The notes beneath the pieces are model-generated. The model did no database searches and was not told the DNA's origin. It saw only the letters and a list, made by a program, of their open reading frames with translations. Positions 60,615-62,004 of a stretch of DNA of 62,004 bases are shown here, piece after piece. This DNA is from Chloracidobacterium sp. UBA3360. GTDB lineage: Bacteria; Acidobacteriota; Blastocatellia; Pyrinomonadales; Pyrinomonadaceae. The translations under genes and the position numbers were made by a program. The stretch lies in contig DEQS01000075.1 of the NCBI GenBank assembly GCA_002360555.1, positions 23,686 through 85,689 on the forward strand, read 5' to 3'. Every line of letters begins with the position of its first letter. The first letter of the stretch is position 1.

Positions 60615-61988
60615 CTACAAATATAACTCAGCCAACGCTTCGCCTGCGGACTTCCTAATTATTTCTACTTGTCCAGGTCTTGAGTTACTTAGATTACTAA
60701 TTTCTCGAACATACGCGATTTCTGTATTTCCAAAGCTTGGATCAACAATCCGCAATTTATGGTCTATTGTCTCGTTGAGCCATTTGGAAACATAAGTATT
60801 TACATGCTCGTCGCGCAACGAGTAACCAATTACGGTCAGTAGGTCACAGTTTTCTAGTTCGTTCTGAAACTGCCGTAGTAAATCTAGAAACGGGCCTTCG
60901 GCGGTAAGTTTATTTCTTTGCCCAAAAATCACTGCGGGTCTTTCAAAACTGGATTTGAATTGTTCCGTAGCGGTCTGGCAGATTATGCTATGGCTCATTG
61001 GCCTTTCATTTGTTCTAACTTTCTGTTTCCACGACCAATCGATCGACCCGTGCAATTTTATTAAATGAAGTCCCTGAGCGGTGAAATCGAAAACGCCCTT
61101 TTCCGACCAATTCTCGATGCCGGTGTTGCAGTCAATTGCATTTGCCTGAGCAATTAATTCGACGCCGTTATCATAGTTAAGTGTAGCGATAACTAGCCGA
61201 CCTTGACTTGCTGTTTTACCGAGAACGGGTTTTAGATACTCGACTTTGATCGGATCTTCAATAAAGGCCAGATCTTTTAGCATCAATATCATCTGCTCTG
61301 CCGTGTCTTTAAACTTTCGACCTTGTGCAGGCTTCTGTTCTAACTGTGAAACAAGCTGTTTGAATTCCTTGTCCAGTTCCGAATTACTGCCCGACGAATT
61401 GGGCTTGAGATTGTCCGACCATTTTTTTGAAATTTCTTTAACATATTCGGCAACAGCTTGCCCGATCTTATCGCTAGATGAAAGACTCACCGAACGACCT
61501 TTTAAGCTAGCCTCAATTATTTTCTTTACGCTATTTTCTAACGCTTTATCGATTTTATCGGCACTGCTGGAAAAACTTGGTTTTTGGCTCAATGCATACT
61601 GAACTTGTTTCTCGACCCGCTCCTGAATCAGCTTAAGTAGTTTATCCAAGCGCGGCGGTGACGGTGTGAATTTATCAAACGTCTCGATCATGGAATCCCA
61701 TGATCCGACGAACGGCGAGACTTCCATTGTGTTTCTCTCAGAAAGAAGAAGCACTGCATTAAATAAGTCCTCGACATTCACTCCATTCGTAAATGGGTTG
61801 TAGTTGCGCTTTCCCGCGTCAAAGAGCAATCCGCCAATAACGAAATTTAAGACCTTTGTGTAGTCGCGTAAATTGTAATTATCCTGGTTATTAAAGCGAA
61901 GAAGAATCTCTTCGGTCATCTTATAGGCGCTCGGAACTCCGGCCTCGACTGAGGCACCAGCACCTAGTAACAACATTTCATTTCCCAT
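60615..61988 (-). CDS. SIR2-like domain protein, candidate NADase defence effector
   Basis: The 457-residue protein has the SIR2 nucleotide-binding opening LLLGAGASVEAGVPSA, the catalytic-type histidine in KLHGSIDW and the C-terminal TVIGYSLRDEHVN motif. In defence systems, SIR2 domains (for example in ThsA, DSR and Avs proteins) deplete NAD+ on infection. The middle (about 120-230) is charged and helical and may be a sensor or partner region. The start at 61988 is close to the end of the window, so the upstream context is unseen. It may be the first gene of the defence operon in view. Confidence 0.7.
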   Translation of the reverse strand: MGNEMLLLGAGASVEAGVPSAYKMTEEILLRFNNQDNYNLRDYTKVLNFVIGGLLFDAGKRNYNPFTNGVNVEDLFNAVLLLSERNTMEVSPFVGSWDSMIETFDKFTPSPPRLDKLLKLIQERVEKQVQYALSQKPSFSSSADKIDKALENSVKKIIEASLKGRSVSLSSSDKIGQAVAEYVKEISKKWSDNLKPNSSGSNSELDKEFKQLVSQLEQKPAQGRKFKDTAEQMILMLKDLAFIEDPIKVEYLKPVLGKTASQGRLVIATLNYDNGVELIAQANAIDCNTGIENWSEKGVFDFTAQGLHLIKLHGSIDWSWKQKVRTNERPMSHSIICQTATEQFKSSFERPAVIFGQRNKLTAEGPFLDLLRQFQNELENCDLLTVIGYSLRDEHVNTYVSKWLNETIDHKLRIVDPSFGNTEIAYVREISNLSNSRPGQVEIIRKSAGEALAELYL

Positions 61989-62004
61989 AATGAGTTCCTA
62001 GACC

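Overview
The window looks like the chromosome of a Gram-negative bacterium: outer-membrane beta-barrels, signal peptides, Tat signals and Shine-Dalgarno sequences are all visible. Base composition is moderate, and the mix of genes (a polyamino-acid synthetase, a Rieske/cytochrome b linked nitrate reductase, a B12 radical SAM enzyme) would suit an Acidobacteriota-like soil or sediment lineage. That taxonomic guess is inference; no rRNA is present to test it.

Layout. (1) 0-3.7 kb: four exported or outer-membrane proteins on the minus strand. (2) 4.3-14.5 kb, plus strand: a compact biosynthetic operon. SbnA/SbnB homologues would make L-2,3-diaminopropionate (Dap). An amidinotransferase, a 1706-residue membrane-bound synthetase built like epsilon-poly-lysine/poly-Dap synthetases (A, T, multi-pass membrane and three hexapeptide-like domains) but with an additional TraX-like membrane domain, an S41-type protease and a phosphopantetheinyl transferase complete it. 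This is the strongest candidate for an undescribed system. (3) 14.75-15.45 kb: a 3' fragment of tRNA-Asn with its terminator, short direct repeats and an excisionase-like pseudogene, read as one end of an integrated element extending to the right. (4) 15.5-44.7 kb: a nitrate/nitric oxide respiration region. One operon carries a cytoplasmic NasA/NapA-class molybdoenzyme with ferredoxin, Rieske and b-type membrane partners, NarK and MobA. A central hub carries a Crp/Fnr regulator, a porin, RIC, YwiC-like and other genes. A second long operon runs from a GltD-like flavoprotein through Rieske, cytochrome b and a seven-heme cytochrome c to an exported NarG/NxrA-like enzyme, NarH, a gamma subunit, a hemerythrin and a TorD/NarJ-type chaperone. 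MoaA follows. (5) 45-62 kb: a defence island with a HEPN protein, a nuclease-NACHT (Avs-like) protein, McrBC, a type I restriction HsdR, an AlbA/ATPase-like protein, an exported protein and a SIR2-like protein. Two short remnants of the hsdR 5' end separate the cargo genes.

Two recurring DNA motifs tie the window together. A TGA-N6-TCA palindrome lies 57-81 bp upstream of seven start codons in the nitrate region, including the Crp/Fnr gene itself, and suggests a local regulon. A second palindrome, CTGTC-N6-GACAG, occurs upstream of the porin-like gene at 191-1096, the exported protein at 3080-3658, the Dap cluster and the NasA-like operon. Functions are inferred from motifs and gene order read by eye; no database search was run.
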